Shown piece after piece: positions 22,601 through 35,220 of a stretch of DNA of 64,000 bases. How positions within the stretch are numbered: the first letter of the stretch is position 1; every line of letters starts with the position of its first letter. Below the pieces are notes generated by a model that searched no databases, had not been told where the DNA came from, and worked only from the letters and a program-made list of their open reading frames with translations. Source of the DNA: Gordius sp. MW1. Taxonomy: Eukaryota > Nematomorpha > Gordioida > Gordea > Gordiidae. The position numbers and the translations under genes are program-made. The stretch spans positions 744,001 through 808,000 of the forward strand of contig OZ038526.1 of NCBI GenBank assembly GCA_964036665.1. The letters run 5' to 3'.

Positions 22601-24849
22601 TATAAAACCCCTTACAAAAATGAGTGGTAAGCAAGGAGGAGTTTATATATGCATGGGCGTAGCCAGCATTGGGATTGAAGGGGGGGGGCAATAATGATTT
22701 ATGGAGGGGCAAAATGATAATTTTTTGAAATTTTAGCCATAATTCCAATATATTTTCACAGATTTTTGGATTTAGAGGGGGCAACCGCTCATCCCTGCCC
22801 TCCCCTTGGTTACGCCCATGTATATAAGTTATAAGTACCTCCGTCATCGAACAGCCACCATACGTCTATAGTTCCGCTGCGTTGTTTGCATTGAAATTGA
22901 TTAATGGATGCTAAAATATTTCGACTATATTTTTTCGATATTTTCTTTAGCACGTCTTGTGGATGAACTACCGCACTCGGAATAATATCTCTAGTTCCAG
23001 TCTTAAGAAATCCCAACTTTTTTTCCTTCATACTACTTTGCAAGTGAGAATCATCTTTCACTAAATACCATCATAAAATGGATAAATTGTCCAAATTTTA
23101 CTTTTTTTGCCAAAATCATTTATTATAAACATCATTAGATTTTGAAAGTCTATCTTAAAAGTATCAGAATAATGTTACTTTTATAAAGTCATGTGTAATT
23201 AGCAATTACATTTAAGGGTTTTTTAATTATCTGTATGGTCCATAACCCGAAATTTTATTGATTACAAAAGGTATAATTTCCGATAAAAGTTAATATTTTT
23301 ACAATTTCTTAGCAATTAGGCTTTGTATGGTTTTATAAAATATTTTCTTTTATGTATATGTACCACTCCTAGAGAGTATTGTTCGACCCCATTTGTGTAA
23401 CAGTCTTTTAGCCGTGTTCGTTTCTTTTAAATCTGCAGTGAAAATACTGGGCCTAAGCAAAGTTTTCCTAGGACCTCTAGTCCCGTTCAGGAAAAAGGAA
23501 AAATCTAAACCTTCAGGCATGCGTAAAATGCCCACACCGAATCTCAGGTCGAAAGCATCACTGAAAAAAGTTAAATGTGAAAAGAAAGGTTAAATATCAT
23601 AAATATACTGGATGATGTAAAAGTAATTATTGACGTCGGCTAGTTCTTCATCTCTCCAATTTGCCATGTAGCCCATGATAATAATGTTGGGTTTTAGTCG
23701 TCCCAAACCAGCTACCTAATCATTAAATCAAATCAAATTCATTTTATTAAAAGAATCATCAGCATTTTTAAGTGCAAAATTTAATTTCAAATCTTTTTTG
23801 GATTTATGGCCTCATCTAAAAGAGGAAGATGAAGACATTTTACTCATATAATATTCTCAAAGATCAGAAAATAAAAAAATTTATGTGAATTGTTGAATTT
23901 CAGGACATACTTCTAAGAGGCAATAAGTTCCTTGCCTCAGATTAGGGGCCCTTATGGTATCATACAAAGCCTTAACTTTGCGTTTTTGAAAGAAGTCGTC
24001 GATAACCTTTATTTTTGGTGGATCCACATAATCTGCCGTATTTTCCTACAAAAACAAAAACACACACAACTATAAATTGAAAACGCATTTCGTATTATTG
24101 TTTTGGGTAATTGAGAGGATTCGCTCACCAGTAGAACGTGACCGCAAATGAGAAGGCTGAGATTTTTAGTGAAATAATTGACAAAATCCACCAGGGTAGG
24201 TCTATCCCTAGGATCGCCAGATAACACCAAAATTTGTGGTCTAAATATATACATTATACATCCATAAAGACAAAAGCTATGCTTTCATGGGCTTAGCCGG
24301 GGGGGGGGCAGGGAGGGACGGCGGCCCCTCTAAATTTAAAAATTTGTTGAAATTTATTGAAATTATGGCAAAAAATTTAAAAATTTATCATATTGCTCCA
24401 CCCTAAATCATTATTGCCCCCCTTTGCTACGCCCATGGATGTTTTCATTTTCAACTTCGGAAAGGATAAGATTAATGTGATGAATCATCATGGGCGTAGC
24501 AAAGGGGGGCAATAATGATTCATGGAGGGGCAAAATGATAATTTTTAGCCATTATTTTAATAAATTTTAAGAATTTTTAATAGGGGGGCATCCGCCCCTC
24601 CCTGCCACCCACTAAGCTACGCTTATGAATCTTTATATAGACAAAAGCAAGGCTTTCCTACTTTGTAAAATATAAGATTCATTAAATTTTAAGAAATTAT
24701 AGGAGAGGAGGTTTAATAAAATCATATATGGCACGTTTTGGATTTTAACCTAAAGTTTTTGACGTGTTCTTCAGTGTGATTTAACTTCAAGACCCAAGAT
24801 AAGGCGTTCTTGTAAACGTGAGCTTGTGTGGATGAACCCCAATTAACAT
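19615..24849 (-). CDS. NKCC: NKCC exons 14-23: cytosolic C-terminal domain
   Basis: Begins [10 protein letters not shown] and follows the standard order: [59 protein letters not shown], a variable linker with ILSRSG, then [28 protein letters not shown], the [15 protein letters not shown] helix and [19 protein letters not shown]. The variable part between exons 18 and 19 is the least certain; its splice phase (G|TG) agrees. Intron 17 is 48 bases. Confidence 0.92.
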
Positions 24850-27800
24850 CTACATTACATTACAAGCAAATATATATTGAATGCGAGATTTTAGGAATAA
24901 TCAACCTGGTTTGGTATAATGGACGTAGGCATGGAGAAAAAATATGAAGAAGAATGTAATAAGCGTGGCCCACCATTGAATGAGAAACATGGTAACCAAG
25001 CATAGGATCCCACCAAACAAACTGACCCAATGGTTGTAATAGGAATAGCCAGGTCTGAAACCTTATAATTGATTTCAAGTATTACAATCATAGACTAGAT
25101 TATTGTTGTAAAAACGGCTTGGTTTTGTTACAGATTTTTTGGTCTAATTTATCTTATACGAAATTTGAAACGTTAGTCTTAATTGAACCAAGGTCGACAA
25201 AACAAAACCCAGCCGTTTTTACAACACTACTAGATAGACTGCTCATCAACGCACAAAATGTCTACCCTTTTTTCCACCATTTGTATTATAACACGGTAAA
25301 GTAATGATTATATAGACATTGGTAATTTTTGTAAATTAAATAACTTTAAAAAAGAAAATAAAAATAATATTGAATTGGGTCGATATCCAAAGCAGCATTC
25401 TTAAATATATATAGTTACACGATACATAAAAATTAAAAATTGTGATGAAAAAATATAGCGCCATCCATATTTTGTATAATGTTGATTTATTGACGTCGTT
25501 CAAATTTATAAACTAGTGAGGAAGGTAAATTAACTTTTATAGAACAAAATTACATGGTTAATATTCACCAGTTGTTGTCATCAAATTGGAGGAAAATTTG
25601 AGACACAATTTTGTGCCATATGTTAATATCGTTAAGAACTTTAGCTTTTTAACTTTCTCGACCATATGAAACATATGGCATGACCAGTCTATCTAGTCTA
25701 TGATCACAATAAATGAATAAACTTACCTACACTTCCTGACATGTAAACATCGAAGCATGAGTAATTTATAAGGGCGAAGGACATCAGAAAAAAGTTTGAT
25801 ATTATAGGTGCCAACGCATTCAGATTCGCTAAGATATTCCATAAAAATCAAATAATAGTATTAAAAAAGATTTTAGGCATCCCATAATTAAATAATTGTT
25901 TCGTCGATGATAGAGAACTGCAAAGTCACTTATTCAACCCGAATCCGACCCCAAAGATTTCAAAAAATTTCAACCCTAACCCGACCCGTAAGCGTCTAAA
26001 TTTTTTAACCAAATCCTTTTCGAACGCGTTTCAAATTTTGGTATCCGACTAAACTATTGTACATAGCATGTAAAACATATGTCCGTGAGTTTTGCGATGT
26101 ACATAACCTTTGACCAGACACTTTAAATCGAACCCGACCCGACCTCAAAGCATTTGAAAATTTTAAACCCAAACCCACCACGGGTTTCGGGTCACCCGTG
26201 CAAGTCTTATGGCTAGGAAATTAAAATATATTACATTAATAAGGTGTTACCTTTGCTGAAAATGTTAGACATGTTGTAAAAATATAACTTTAATACCCAT
26301 CAAAACAAATAGGATGGCGATGAAGAACATGAGAAAGTATGCTCTGAATGGTTCATCGTGCCTTTTAGTGCCAACAGAGAAGAATTCAATGTATGGAAAC
26401 AATCTATCTCGACAAAGTGCCTATAACAAATATAAACATATCTATATTGTATGTTGAAATACGAAATACAAATTATAATGGCGTAGCCGGGAGGGGGGGG
26501 GGGCAGGGATGGGCGGCTGCCCCCCCTCTAAATCTATTATAAAAATTATGGCTAAAATTTAAAAAATGATCATTTACCCTTCCCTAAATCACTATTTCCC
26601 CCCTCTAATCCCAATTCTGGCTAGGCCCATGCACAAATTATGATATTAAACCTGAAAAACTTTGGCGGATCCCTCAAGCGAGGCGAGCGCTGAGGATAGA
26701 CAAGCAGCAAATATGCCTATTGTTATGATAGGTCCGACAATTGCTTGTAGCTCAGCTGCCTAAAATGAAAACAGAAAATAGTTTTTTGAGGCATAAATAT
26801 TATTAGTACTAACTTGATAATCGTTGAGAAGTCCAAACTTGCATTGAGTACCAGCTGGGCATGTTCTTAATTGACTGTTTGGTTGAATTAAAGTATTGGT
26901 TGGTAGCAGTGCCCTATTGGGCCCATATAAATCATCAATATTTCCTGAAGCATCTCTAATCATGGAAGCACCAAAACACCAACCCATTAATAAGTAGGAA
27001 GCGCTAGTTATAAATATAGCCCAAAACGTTCCTTTTGGAATTGCCGTTTGAGCATCCTAGAAATTTTGAATCACATAACAGAAATATTAAAAATAAATAT
27101 AAAGTTTTTTTTAGTAAATTTCTCGTGTTATCACTAGGAAAATTTTCAATTTCCTCAATTAATGCAAGATGAGTTAATGGATAAAATTGAAACAGGCTGT
27201 GATAAAACTTGGCCATTTTAATCGCTTTTACACATATTTATGATGTTTTGATTTTGTGAATAATTGAAATTATGTAATAAATAAACACCGTGCTCTTTAA
27301 AGATTAAACTTTGAAATTTTAAATCTTTAAGGTGTCTGCCTACGGTCGAGATTATTAAGAAAAATAACCCATTTATAATTAAACTTAAATATTTTAATTA
27401 AGACTAAATGACATTTTGAGGTGCTTTTATAAATTGCGACAGTAGAATCAGCATTAACAACTAGCTGTATTACCTTGAGATCTCCCGATATGTTGGCTCC
27501 TGCTAAGAAACCGGTAAAAGAGGGAAAGAATATGGCGAAAACGGAGAAAAATGTTTCCCCTCTAAATGCTGGACCAAAATTTTCTCGGAAAATTAATCCT
27601 GTATTTAATAATAAGTTGTTTGAAACAATCATCAAATAATAAAAATAATTTTTTATATAGAAAATATGGCTATAAATTAATTTATATATTATACTGTTAT
27701 ATCCCATGACACCTCTGGATTTTTTGAATGGCGTTGGAGGAACTACAGTACCGATAAAATAATCCAAAAACGAAAGTATCAACAAAATCAAGAATCCCAC

Positions 27801-30800
27801 TTGTGTCTTTTGTATAAAAAGGTATACAATCAATATTTTGTGGCGGAAAACCCCTGGTCCTCTTTGGTCGACCTTTGGTTTTAGTCGACTAAGCATAAAT
27901 AGGACAAAGGTAGGTTTTCAAGTCATACCTTTGGTCTATTTATGCGACTAAGAAAAACAGACCAAAAAATCGTTGGTCTTTTTAAGTTTAGTCGACTAAA
28001 ACCAAAGATCGACCATACGAAATCCAGCCCTTTTTACAATACTACAACTTTGATGTAATTTAATTTACTTTAGTTTCCCACTCCATTCCCATCATCAAGA
28101 TTAAAAGTAATAAAACAGTGGTTGCACATCCAATTATTCTCACCCAATTAGGAACACTGATTCCAAATGTTGATCCAAGATGTCGCTATAACAATAAATT
28201 TAATTAATATCAAAATATCACACCAACACGATTTCCACGCACACGGATCAATGTCATAGCGCGTTTTTATAATTTTTTAATAATTTTACAGGCATTAATA
28301 TATATATAATAATTCAGTTTAGTAAAATACATTTAGAATATATGTTTATTTCTAATTATACGTTTAAAAGGTCGACTATAGTCTCAGCCACTCCCACAAC
28401 ATTCATCGAGACCGTTGCCGCATTTGCTAAGGAAAATATAATCCCGATAGCACCACCAAATTCCGGGCCCAAACTTCGTGAAATCATGTAGTAACAACCC
28501 CCTATTTTTATGCAACAACTTTAACAACCCCCCCCCCCCCAACTTAGTGTTGTAAAACGACTGGGTTTTGTTTGGTCGACCTTTACTAAGATTAACGGTC
28601 GACTCTGGTCTGTTTTTCAAACTTCGACTAAGCCCAGAGGTCGACCAATAAAAGCAGACCAAGAATCGATTGGTCTGTTTATATTAAGTCGACTAAAACC
28701 AAATATCGACCAAACAAAACCCAGCCATTTTACAACACTACCCAACCGAATATTATAATAAAGCAGACATCCATGCATTTTGAAAATGTATTAAGGTGAG
28801 AGTAATAAAATAGTTGAGATCATGGGTGTAGTCAGGATTGGAATTGGGCGGGGGGGCAATAATGATTTGGGAGGGGCAAAATAAACATTTTTAAGTAATT
28901 TTAGCCATTAATTTTAATAAATTTCAACAAATTTTTGGATTAAGAGGGGGGGGGGCAACCCCCCCCCCCCCCTCCTCTCCCTGCCCCCCCCCCTGGCTAA
29001 GCCCATGGTTGAGATAATTTTTAGTTTAGATACAAAGTATGTAAGAATGCTATTAAGAAGACAACCTCCTTTGACTTCCCCATTGGTGCAGATGGCAGCC
29101 ATTGACATTGCTGTTATAATGATAACCAACATCGACAGCAATATGATGACGGAGCTAAGACCTAATATTTATAAAAAAACATTAAAACTAGATTGAAATC
29201 TAATAATTCATTTAAAAGCTTAAATTAAATGTTGGATTTAAACAAAAATTCTAGCATATTCCCATAGGTTTTCAACATAATAGCATAAGCTAATTTTATT
29301 TTGAAGTTTTATGGTAATTATGAATTGTAAGCAAATGGCCCAAAGGTAAAGTAATTAATACGGGGGAATAGTATTATTTTAAGATGGGAAATAATTACTT
29401 TTGTAACTTGCCAAAGTTAACCTTGATTAACACAAGATGATACTTTTACTGCTACACCTTTTACCTACAAAAATATATCCCAAATTTAGCCTTGACTTTA
29501 AGGTGATGAATGAATTACTGAAAGTTGGGAATTACTTGAAAACTATTTAATTATTTCAAGACGAGGGTATAAATTGAAACGGGACTTATGATTTAAACAA
29601 TTTATCTAATTTTTGTGTTATTTTTACTACCCTGAGGGTTATTATCGTAAAACTATCATCCCAAAAATTCTGATTAGTAATAATTAGGTGTATTTAAGAG
29701 TCACTAAGCACGTTATTGAACAAAAACAAATTGTTTGCTAAGTTTCATTATTGCAAAGTTTTTTTATAGCACTTTTAATTTTTTTTGCCAAGTCTTGAAA
29801 GTTTTTTATTTGTTATTAATATTTATTTTAAAAAATTTAAAATTCTTGTTATTTATAATCAATACTTAGTTCAAGAATCAATTTAATCAGCCAAAATAAA
29901 TGACATATTTAAAAAAGAGGTCGATGAAATAAATTATTTAGTATATATAAATAAACTCGAACCTATATGAAAACGATAAAATGAAAACACTTTATAAGAA
30001 TTTTAGTGTAATTTTTCATTTATGAAATCTAGCTATTTAGGAAAAACTTGATACTAAAAAATAGCATTTATATTTTATAATTAGCATTAACTTATTGCTT
30101 CCTTATAAAAAATTTGCATTTTCTCTTTTTACACATTTTTAAAAAATCACTAAAAAGCTAGGTAGGAAATTTGAGTCTGAGAATGTTTCAAAATTGAAAA
30201 CACTTAAATTAACCCAAAACATACTTGTATAAGGCCTTCTATTATTCCCAATAAAATTTAAAAAAATACATATATTGTTAACATTAATTCTATTTTTAAA
30301 CGAATGATTTCAAGCAATTATTATAATTGTCGGTCTTCAAAACATTATTTATCTTTTCATTATCAACACATTCCAGTTTCAACATCTTAATTTTTGCGGT
30401 AAAATAATTTTTGGCAGTAAATCTTAAATTAATTCATAGGTCATGAATAAAATTAGAGATTTAGTCCAAAAACCCCTGAAGGCAAAAGGCGAAAGTATTG
30501 TGACCACAATTGTTTCTTAGAATGTCAAAGTCATATTGACATCAAGGTTAGGCTTTTTTATGCAAAGCAAATTAGGATAAAAATCACCTTGCAAAAAGTT
30601 ACATAGATACACTAAATTATACTTTTAAAATTTTTTTAGTATATTTTAATTTAATAAAGTTATGTGTACCTATGCCAGCTTGACCAACTACCCATGAGAG
30701 ACGCAAAAATAGCATGACACCCCATATGTTTAACAAGCATCGAACCTAATATATTAACAATTATTAATCGTAATAACAAAATAAATATTATTAATTTAAG

Positions 30801-31752
30801 TTATTTCAAAATTTATAAGTACCACAACTCCTTTGATCCAACCAAATTTAGGTCCGTGAGAAATGCCCATTTCTTTTTCCGAATCAATCTCTGCCACTAC
30901 TGAGTCTCCCTGTAGGTATATAGTAAATAATTAATAATTTGCAGGGAATTATTTAGTCCGTTTCTCAATTATCCGTTATAAAGCAACAACATAGACAAGT
31001 TGCAAGAAGAAATTTATGTATAAAGCTAATAAGTCGGGCCCATAAACAACAATGGAATTTGGGCTCGGGCGAGGTCGAAAAATTAAAGCTAACCAGCGGT
31101 CATAAGCTAGTGTATTTGCGAAAGCTTAATAAAAGTCATTTACGGAAGCATAAGTCCAGAGTCATTAAGAACCCTTATAAATTTCCACGATGCAAAAATT
31201 ACAAGTTAGGCCAGCCCATAAATTGCATAGAAATTCATAAAATTTCCGAAAATTTAGATATAAGAATAAATAACATACTTCGAGGTCGGGTTCAACTAAA
31301 CTAAGATCTCCGTGCAATTTGGATAAACTGGGCCTTCCATTCCCAAATCGAGTGAAAATATTATCGTAGTGTTCAACAGTAGGCAGAGTTTCAAATGTAG
31401 AAATCTTTTTTATATGACCATCCGAACTAGTTCCATAAGTTCCTCCTCCATTGCCTACAGAATTACTCACCACACTAGTTTCATCGATTGTTGATTGTAT
31501 AGAAGGATCCTGATCATTATCCATCTTATTTGGTTTTTTCCACCGTTTCAAGACGGATTTGAATAAACCACCACTAGTAGGGGGGGCCTGAGGGGCACTT
31601 GACCCATCGTCCCTTACGAAAGCGGGATTAGTGTAAGTCCTCCTGCTAGTATTTGCTTCAGTCATGGGAATAACGTTATTGCTGACTATTATGTTTCCAT
31701 CTGCTGGTGGAGGACTGCTAACTTGCATATCAATAGATATTGGTTCAGACAT
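19615..31752 (-). CDS. NKCC: Na-K-Cl cotransporter (SLC12A/NKCC type), complete, 23 exons
   Basis: Plasma-membrane symporter of the cation-chloride cotransporter family, expected to carry Na+, K+ and Cl- inward. Coding exons, 5' to 3': 31752-31279, 30909-30823, 30745-30670, 29161-29066, 28501-28362, 28185-28069, 27806-27695, 27598-27474, 27056-26814, 26759-26652, 26420-26297, 25828-25727, 25061-24906, 24849-24750, 24240-24129, 24045-23911, 23715-23609, 23560-23364, 23060-22839, 21734-21620, 21552-21466, 20240-20061, 19750-19615. All introns are GT-AG, all phases agree, and the sum is 3351 bases (1116 residues), the usual NKCC length. Signatures in order: [135 protein letters not shown], and the conserved terminus [12 protein letters not shown]. 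Paralogue choice (NKCC versus NCC) rests on overall resemblance. Confidence 0.96.
19852..19984. mobile_element. MITE family A copy in NKCC intron 22
   Basis: Right end ATCCTGGCTACGCCCATG is intact; the left end is reduced to TCCATGCC. Centre ATTTGCCCCTCCCTAAATC is the inverse of the family centre. Confidence 0.75.
22334..22495. mobile_element. MITE family B copy in NKCC intron 19
   Basis: TAGTGTTTTGTTTGGCCGACC at the left (short deletion after TAGTGTT) and GATCAAACAAAACGG...CACAACACTA at the right. The centre contains GTTTAATCGACTAAAACC. Confidence 0.7.
22652..22820. mobile_element. MITE family A copy in NKCC intron 19
   Basis: CATGGGCGTAGCCAGC to CTTGGTTACGCCCATG. It ends 19 bases from exon 19, next to the splice donor. 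Confidence 0.85.
24286..24437. mobile_element. MITE family A copy in NKCC intron 14 (first)
   Basis: CATGGGCTTAGCCGGGG to TTGCTACGCCCATGG, centre inverted relative to the next copy 50 bases away, so the two lie head to tail in opposite senses. Confidence 0.8.
24489..24627. mobile_element. MITE family A copy in NKCC intron 14 (second)
   Basis: CATGGGCGTAGCAAAGG to CTAAGCTACGCTTATG; centre GGGCAATAATGATTCATGG. Confidence 0.8.
24906..30909 (-). CDS. NKCC: NKCC exons 2-13: transmembrane core
   Basis: These exons encode the membrane domain of 12 helices. Exon 3 holds the helix-1 ion/chloride motif NIWGVMLF. Exon 9 (26814-27056) holds the large extracellular loop with two cysteines (RTCPAGTQC); unlike vertebrate NKCC1, no N-x-S/T sequon is present in this loop. 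Exon 13 ends HAYVHYTKP at the cytosolic junction; its true acceptor is AAG|GTTTCAGACC, since phase 1 excludes the CAG four bases on. Introns hold families A and B, a LINE tail and a hAT-like patch. Confidence 0.93.
25101..25229. mobile_element. MITE family B copy in NKCC intron 12
   Basis: Ends TATTGTTGTAAAAACGGCT and CAGCCGTTTTTACAACACTA. Direct copies of CTAGAT flank it (25095-25100 and 25230-25235), an apparent target duplication. Confidence 0.85.
25915..26207. mobile_element. hAT-like non-autonomous element in NKCC intron 11
   Basis: Repeated ACCCGA(C/A)CC words lie at both ends in opposite sense (AACCCGAATCCGACC left; GGGTTTCGGGTCACCCG right), a pattern of subterminal repeats seen in hAT MITEs. 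No clear target duplication. Confidence 0.45.
26478..26631. mobile_element. MITE family A copy in NKCC intron 10
   Basis: AATGGCGTAGCCGGGAGGG to TTCTGGCTAGGCCCATG; centre inverted (TTTACCCTTCCCTAAATC). Confidence 0.8.
27834..28044. mobile_element. MITE family B copy in NKCC intron 6
   Basis: CTTTGGTCGACCTTTGGTTTT at the left and CAGCCCTTTTTACAATACTA at the right; AGTCGACTAA occurs at both sides. Its left end starts about 28 bases from exon 7. Confidence 0.75.
28224..28290 (+). mobile_element. REL-LINE 3' tail in NKCC intron 5
   Basis: Plus strand CAACACGATTTCCACGCACA, CGGATCAATG and CATAGCGCGTTTTTATAA match the 3' tail at 53350-53440, in opposite orientation to the host gene. Confidence 0.65.
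28545..28740. mobile_element. MITE family B copy in NKCC intron 4
   Basis: TAGTGTTGTAAAACGACTGG to CAGCCATTTTACAACACTA with TTTGGTCGACC / GGTCGACCAA inside. Flanked by CCCAAC on both sides. Confidence 0.85.
28821..29008. mobile_element. MITE family A copy in NKCC intron 4
   Basis: CATGGGTGTAGTCAGGATTGG to CCTGGCTAAGCCCATGG, with expanded poly-G and poly-C blocks. Its right edge is about 58 bases from exon 4. Confidence 0.85.
29162..30669. other. NKCC intron 3, no recognised element
   Basis: 1.5 kb of AT-rich sequence between exons 3 and 4. No MITE, LINE or coding exon seen. Confidence 0.6.
31279..31752 (-). CDS. NKCC: NKCC exon 1: cytosolic regulatory N-terminus
   Basis: 158 residues, hydrophilic, rich in S, T, P and G. 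Residues 119-129 ([11 protein letters not shown]) and 140-147 (RPSLSKLH) match the conserved threonine cluster phosphorylated by SPAK/OSR1-type kinases in NKCCs. I see no canonical RFx[V/I] kinase-docking motif in this exon; RFGN at 135-138 is the nearest. The start is the first ATG of the frame ([10 protein letters not shown]). The donor is GAA|GTATGT. Confidence 0.9.
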
Positions 31753-33868
31753 TTGAATCTCAAGTGTGCGGGATAATGGAGTGTCCTTAGTGTTTTATAA
31801 TAATTTACGATTCATGGTGGAATATTCCATATGTCCGAAAGGCAAATGTCTCGAGGATAAAACTACACACCTTTCTTTGATGGTATTATACGTTGCGGAG
31901 GCTTTAAGCCAACAATGAATGTATGGTATAGTTAATTTAATAACAATCGCTATATTATGTCCTGGAGCTAAATATCGACTGTATTAGTTATTTTTTTATT
32001 CTATAGGCGGGAAAATATATATCTGAGTATAAACAAATAGGAAAGAAAGTATATATAACAGGTTTGTGTGTTAAATAGATGTGACAGCTACTACGTTCAT
32101 GTGTTTGTTTATGTAAGTATTACACCGCAATAGCAAGAGTTGACACAAAATCTATTCATCAATAATATGCTCTAAACTCTTATAAAATCATAAATAGTTA
32201 TAAGGTAAGCTCTCCTAGCTGTTATCAGTGATAATGATAACTAGATTAATATATCAACAACAACTCGACTTGAAAGGAAATAACTAAGGAATAACCCAAT
32301 CCGGTGGTAAACTTTAATTTTAAAATGGATGGTAAGAATTAAAAACAAATAAATTTTGTGTTATAGCTCTAGGCTTATGTTGCTAGCCGATTTTTTAAAT
32401 AGCGTTTATCATCAGTTTAACCTTTTATTTTATACACTATCTAACGGAATTTATTTAGTCCGCTAATATACTATCTAACGGAATTTAGTCCGCTAATATT
32501 GATATTTAAACTTACTTTTAAATAAAAGTAATACAAAGTTATTAAAGGTATAATAAGAATTAAGGAATTTATTATTAATGTCAATATTTTAGAATAAACT
32601 AAATAAATTTATATGCTTAATGAGAGGCAAGTCTTTCCACCAAGAAAGCTCATCTTTAATATTATTTCACAACTTACATTTAGTAAAAGTAACCTTTAAA
32701 CAAAATCTTTAATTAAAAGATTTGTATATAAATACTGTTACTGTATTATTTAGTTAATATGTCATTTTATCATATTAGTAAGACTTCATAATGATGCTGG
32801 CAAAATGTTAATTTAATCGTACATTTGTTTAAGATTAATGTTTCAAAATTAAGGGATACTATGCATTTTAATGACCATCAATTTTGAATGCGAAATCAGA
32901 ATCAAATCTTTAAAGGGGATTAAAAAAATTATTTATACTTAGTCATTTTTAATTTACAAGACGAGAATAATTAAGTTGTTTAATCTTTCCGCAAATTAGT
33001 CATCTTCCGTGATCTCTAAATTTAAATTTTAAAAGCATACACAAAAATATTAAAAATAGCTTTTTAGATGTAAAATAGGGTTCAACTTCCAAAAAAATTC
33101 CAATCTTTTTGATTTAGGTCGATTGTAAATTAATGTTTAATATTATTTTTGTACTTATCCATTTACTTAATCTATTAAACTATAAATAATATAATTTGAA
33201 TGCATTCACCTTATATGCAAAGATTTTATTTATATACATAAACAGTTTAGGTTTATAATAGAACAATATAATAACTGTTGTACGAGTACCGAAATTAAAC
33301 AATAAAAATTAATAAACTCTTATTAATGCCATATAGGCGAATGTTTTAATTAGAAATTATTTTAAATTTAGATCATTTTGATACTGAAGAAGAAAAGTGA
33401 GTTAATTGTTTTCGGGTCATAATAAATTATTAAATTATGCTACCTGCAATCATTGTTAAAAATTCGTATACAACACACAAAAATTACTAAAAAACATTTT
33501 TTTTTGTTTTAGGGATATCGATATTTTATCCTTTTGGCCTTTAATATTTTTATATTCAATCGTTTTATTTTAAAAAATAAATTTTTTGAAATGTATTACT
33601 AATTTAATGCGATATTTAGAATTAAAAAACTTGAAAAATATTCGATTCTAATCCAAATCCTTATTTTAATATTTGACGAATCTCGAATCAAATATTTTTG
33701 TAAATAAATTTTTGAATTAAAAACGAATACCAAAAATATTTGATTTAATTTGAAATCCAGAGGCATAATTTATACTATCAAATTTAATGACCTATGATTT
33801 TTTAATTTTAATTGTATGACAAATTTGCCATATAAATAATTGAATTTTAGATATATAATATTAATAAA
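31753..33868. other. Upstream region of NKCC
   Basis: Expected to hold the 5' UTR and promoter on the minus strand, but I could not fix a start site or TATA element in such AT-rich DNA. A 31-33-bp direct repeat (ACTATCTAACGGAATTTA... GTCCGCTAATA) occurs twice at 32438-32500. Confidence 0.4.
32438..32500 (+). repeat. Short direct repeat x2
   Basis: TATCTAACGGAATTTA followed by GTCCGCTAATAT, twice in tandem; the first copy has an extra TTTA. Confidence 0.8.
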
Positions 33869-34269
33869 CTCGGGCCTTCGGCCCTCGTGGGAAGGGGGAG
33901 AAGGGAAGGGAAGGGGGGACGACTCATCTGTACTTCGTATAAATGTATCATATATGCTATGCAATTTATGGGCGAGAAAGGTGGGAAGGGGCGAGAATGC
34001 CTATAGGGGGGTATTAAATGCCTAATGATTAATTAATTATTTATACAAATTTTCCATTATAGGCAAAATGTAATAAAGGCAAAATGTAATATAGGCAAGG
34101 GTTAGGGTTAGATTTAGTGTTTGCATCTAGTTGCGTATTACATTAGTTTTTATGGCCTTTAGTGATTATGGGTCTAACAAACATTATATTATAAAACAAC
34201 ACAATGTTAAGAATTTGCAGAATTGTTGGGAGAAATTTTTTGTTGAATTTGAACAATTTTTAATTAAAA

Positions 34270-35220
34270 AAATCAAAAATTTGGCCAATGGTCACTTTTT
34301 CTCTATTGGTCAGTACCAACAGATACTCTATAAGTCAATAATAGCCAAAAAACGGGAAAAAAAATTTTGATGCTCACTTTGGCCAATGGTCATTTTTTTC
34401 CATTGGTCAGCAGCCAGCACACGGTAAAAGTGGATATAAATTCATAAGAGTAAAAAAAACGAAAAAAAAATTTCGAATCACATTTTGGCCAATGGTCATT
34501 TTTTTCCATTGGTCAGCAGCCAGGACACGGTAAAAGTGGATATAAATTCATAAGAGTAAAAAAAACGAAAAAAAAATTTCGAATCACATTTTGGCCAATG
34601 GTCATTTTATTCCATTGGTCAGCAGCCAGCGGACGGCCAAAAAGTCATAATAGCAATGGTAGGAACAGGAACAATCATAATAGTAAAAAAAAACGAAAAA
34701 AATAATTTCGATTCACATTTTGGCCAATGGTCATTTTTTCCATCGGTCAGGAGCCAGCGGACGGCCAAAAAGTCATAATAGCAATGGTAGTAACAGGAAC
34801 AATCATAATAGTCAAAAAAAAACGAAAAAATAAACTCGGATTCACATTTTGGCCAATGGTCATTTTTTTCATTGGTCAGCAGCCAGCGGACGGTCAAAAA
34901 GTTTTATTATCAATGATAGTAACAAGAACAATCATAAGAGGCAAAAAAACTCCGGGATTCTAACCCAAAAACTAGTTAAATTGCATAGCAATTAAAAGTA
35001 AACAACTTTTATTTATGTTTATTATATAACATTGGTCAGCAGCCAGCGGACGGCCAAAAAGTCATAATAGCAATGGTAGAAACAGGAACAATCATAATAG
35101 TAAAAAAAACGAAAAAAAATAATTTCGATTCACATTTTGGCCAATGGTCATTTTTTTCATTGGTCAGCAGCCAGCGGACGGCCAAAAATTCTTATTATCA
35201 ATGATAGTAACAAGAACAAT
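34270..35220 (+). repeat. Tandem CCAAT/ATTGG repeat array 2
   Basis: GGCCAATGGTCA starts at about 34272, 34380, 34487, 34593, 34722, 34852 and 35138. Spacing falls in the same two classes, about 107 and 130 bases, as in array 1. The longer class has CAATGGTAGTAACAGGAAC; the shorter has ACACGGTAAAAGTGGATATA. Confidence 0.9.

Noticed and set aside
27327..27896. 189-codon minus-strand ORF as a single gene
   Set aside because: It spans NKCC exons 7 and 8 plus introns and part of a MITE; splice phases and homology support only the exon parts.
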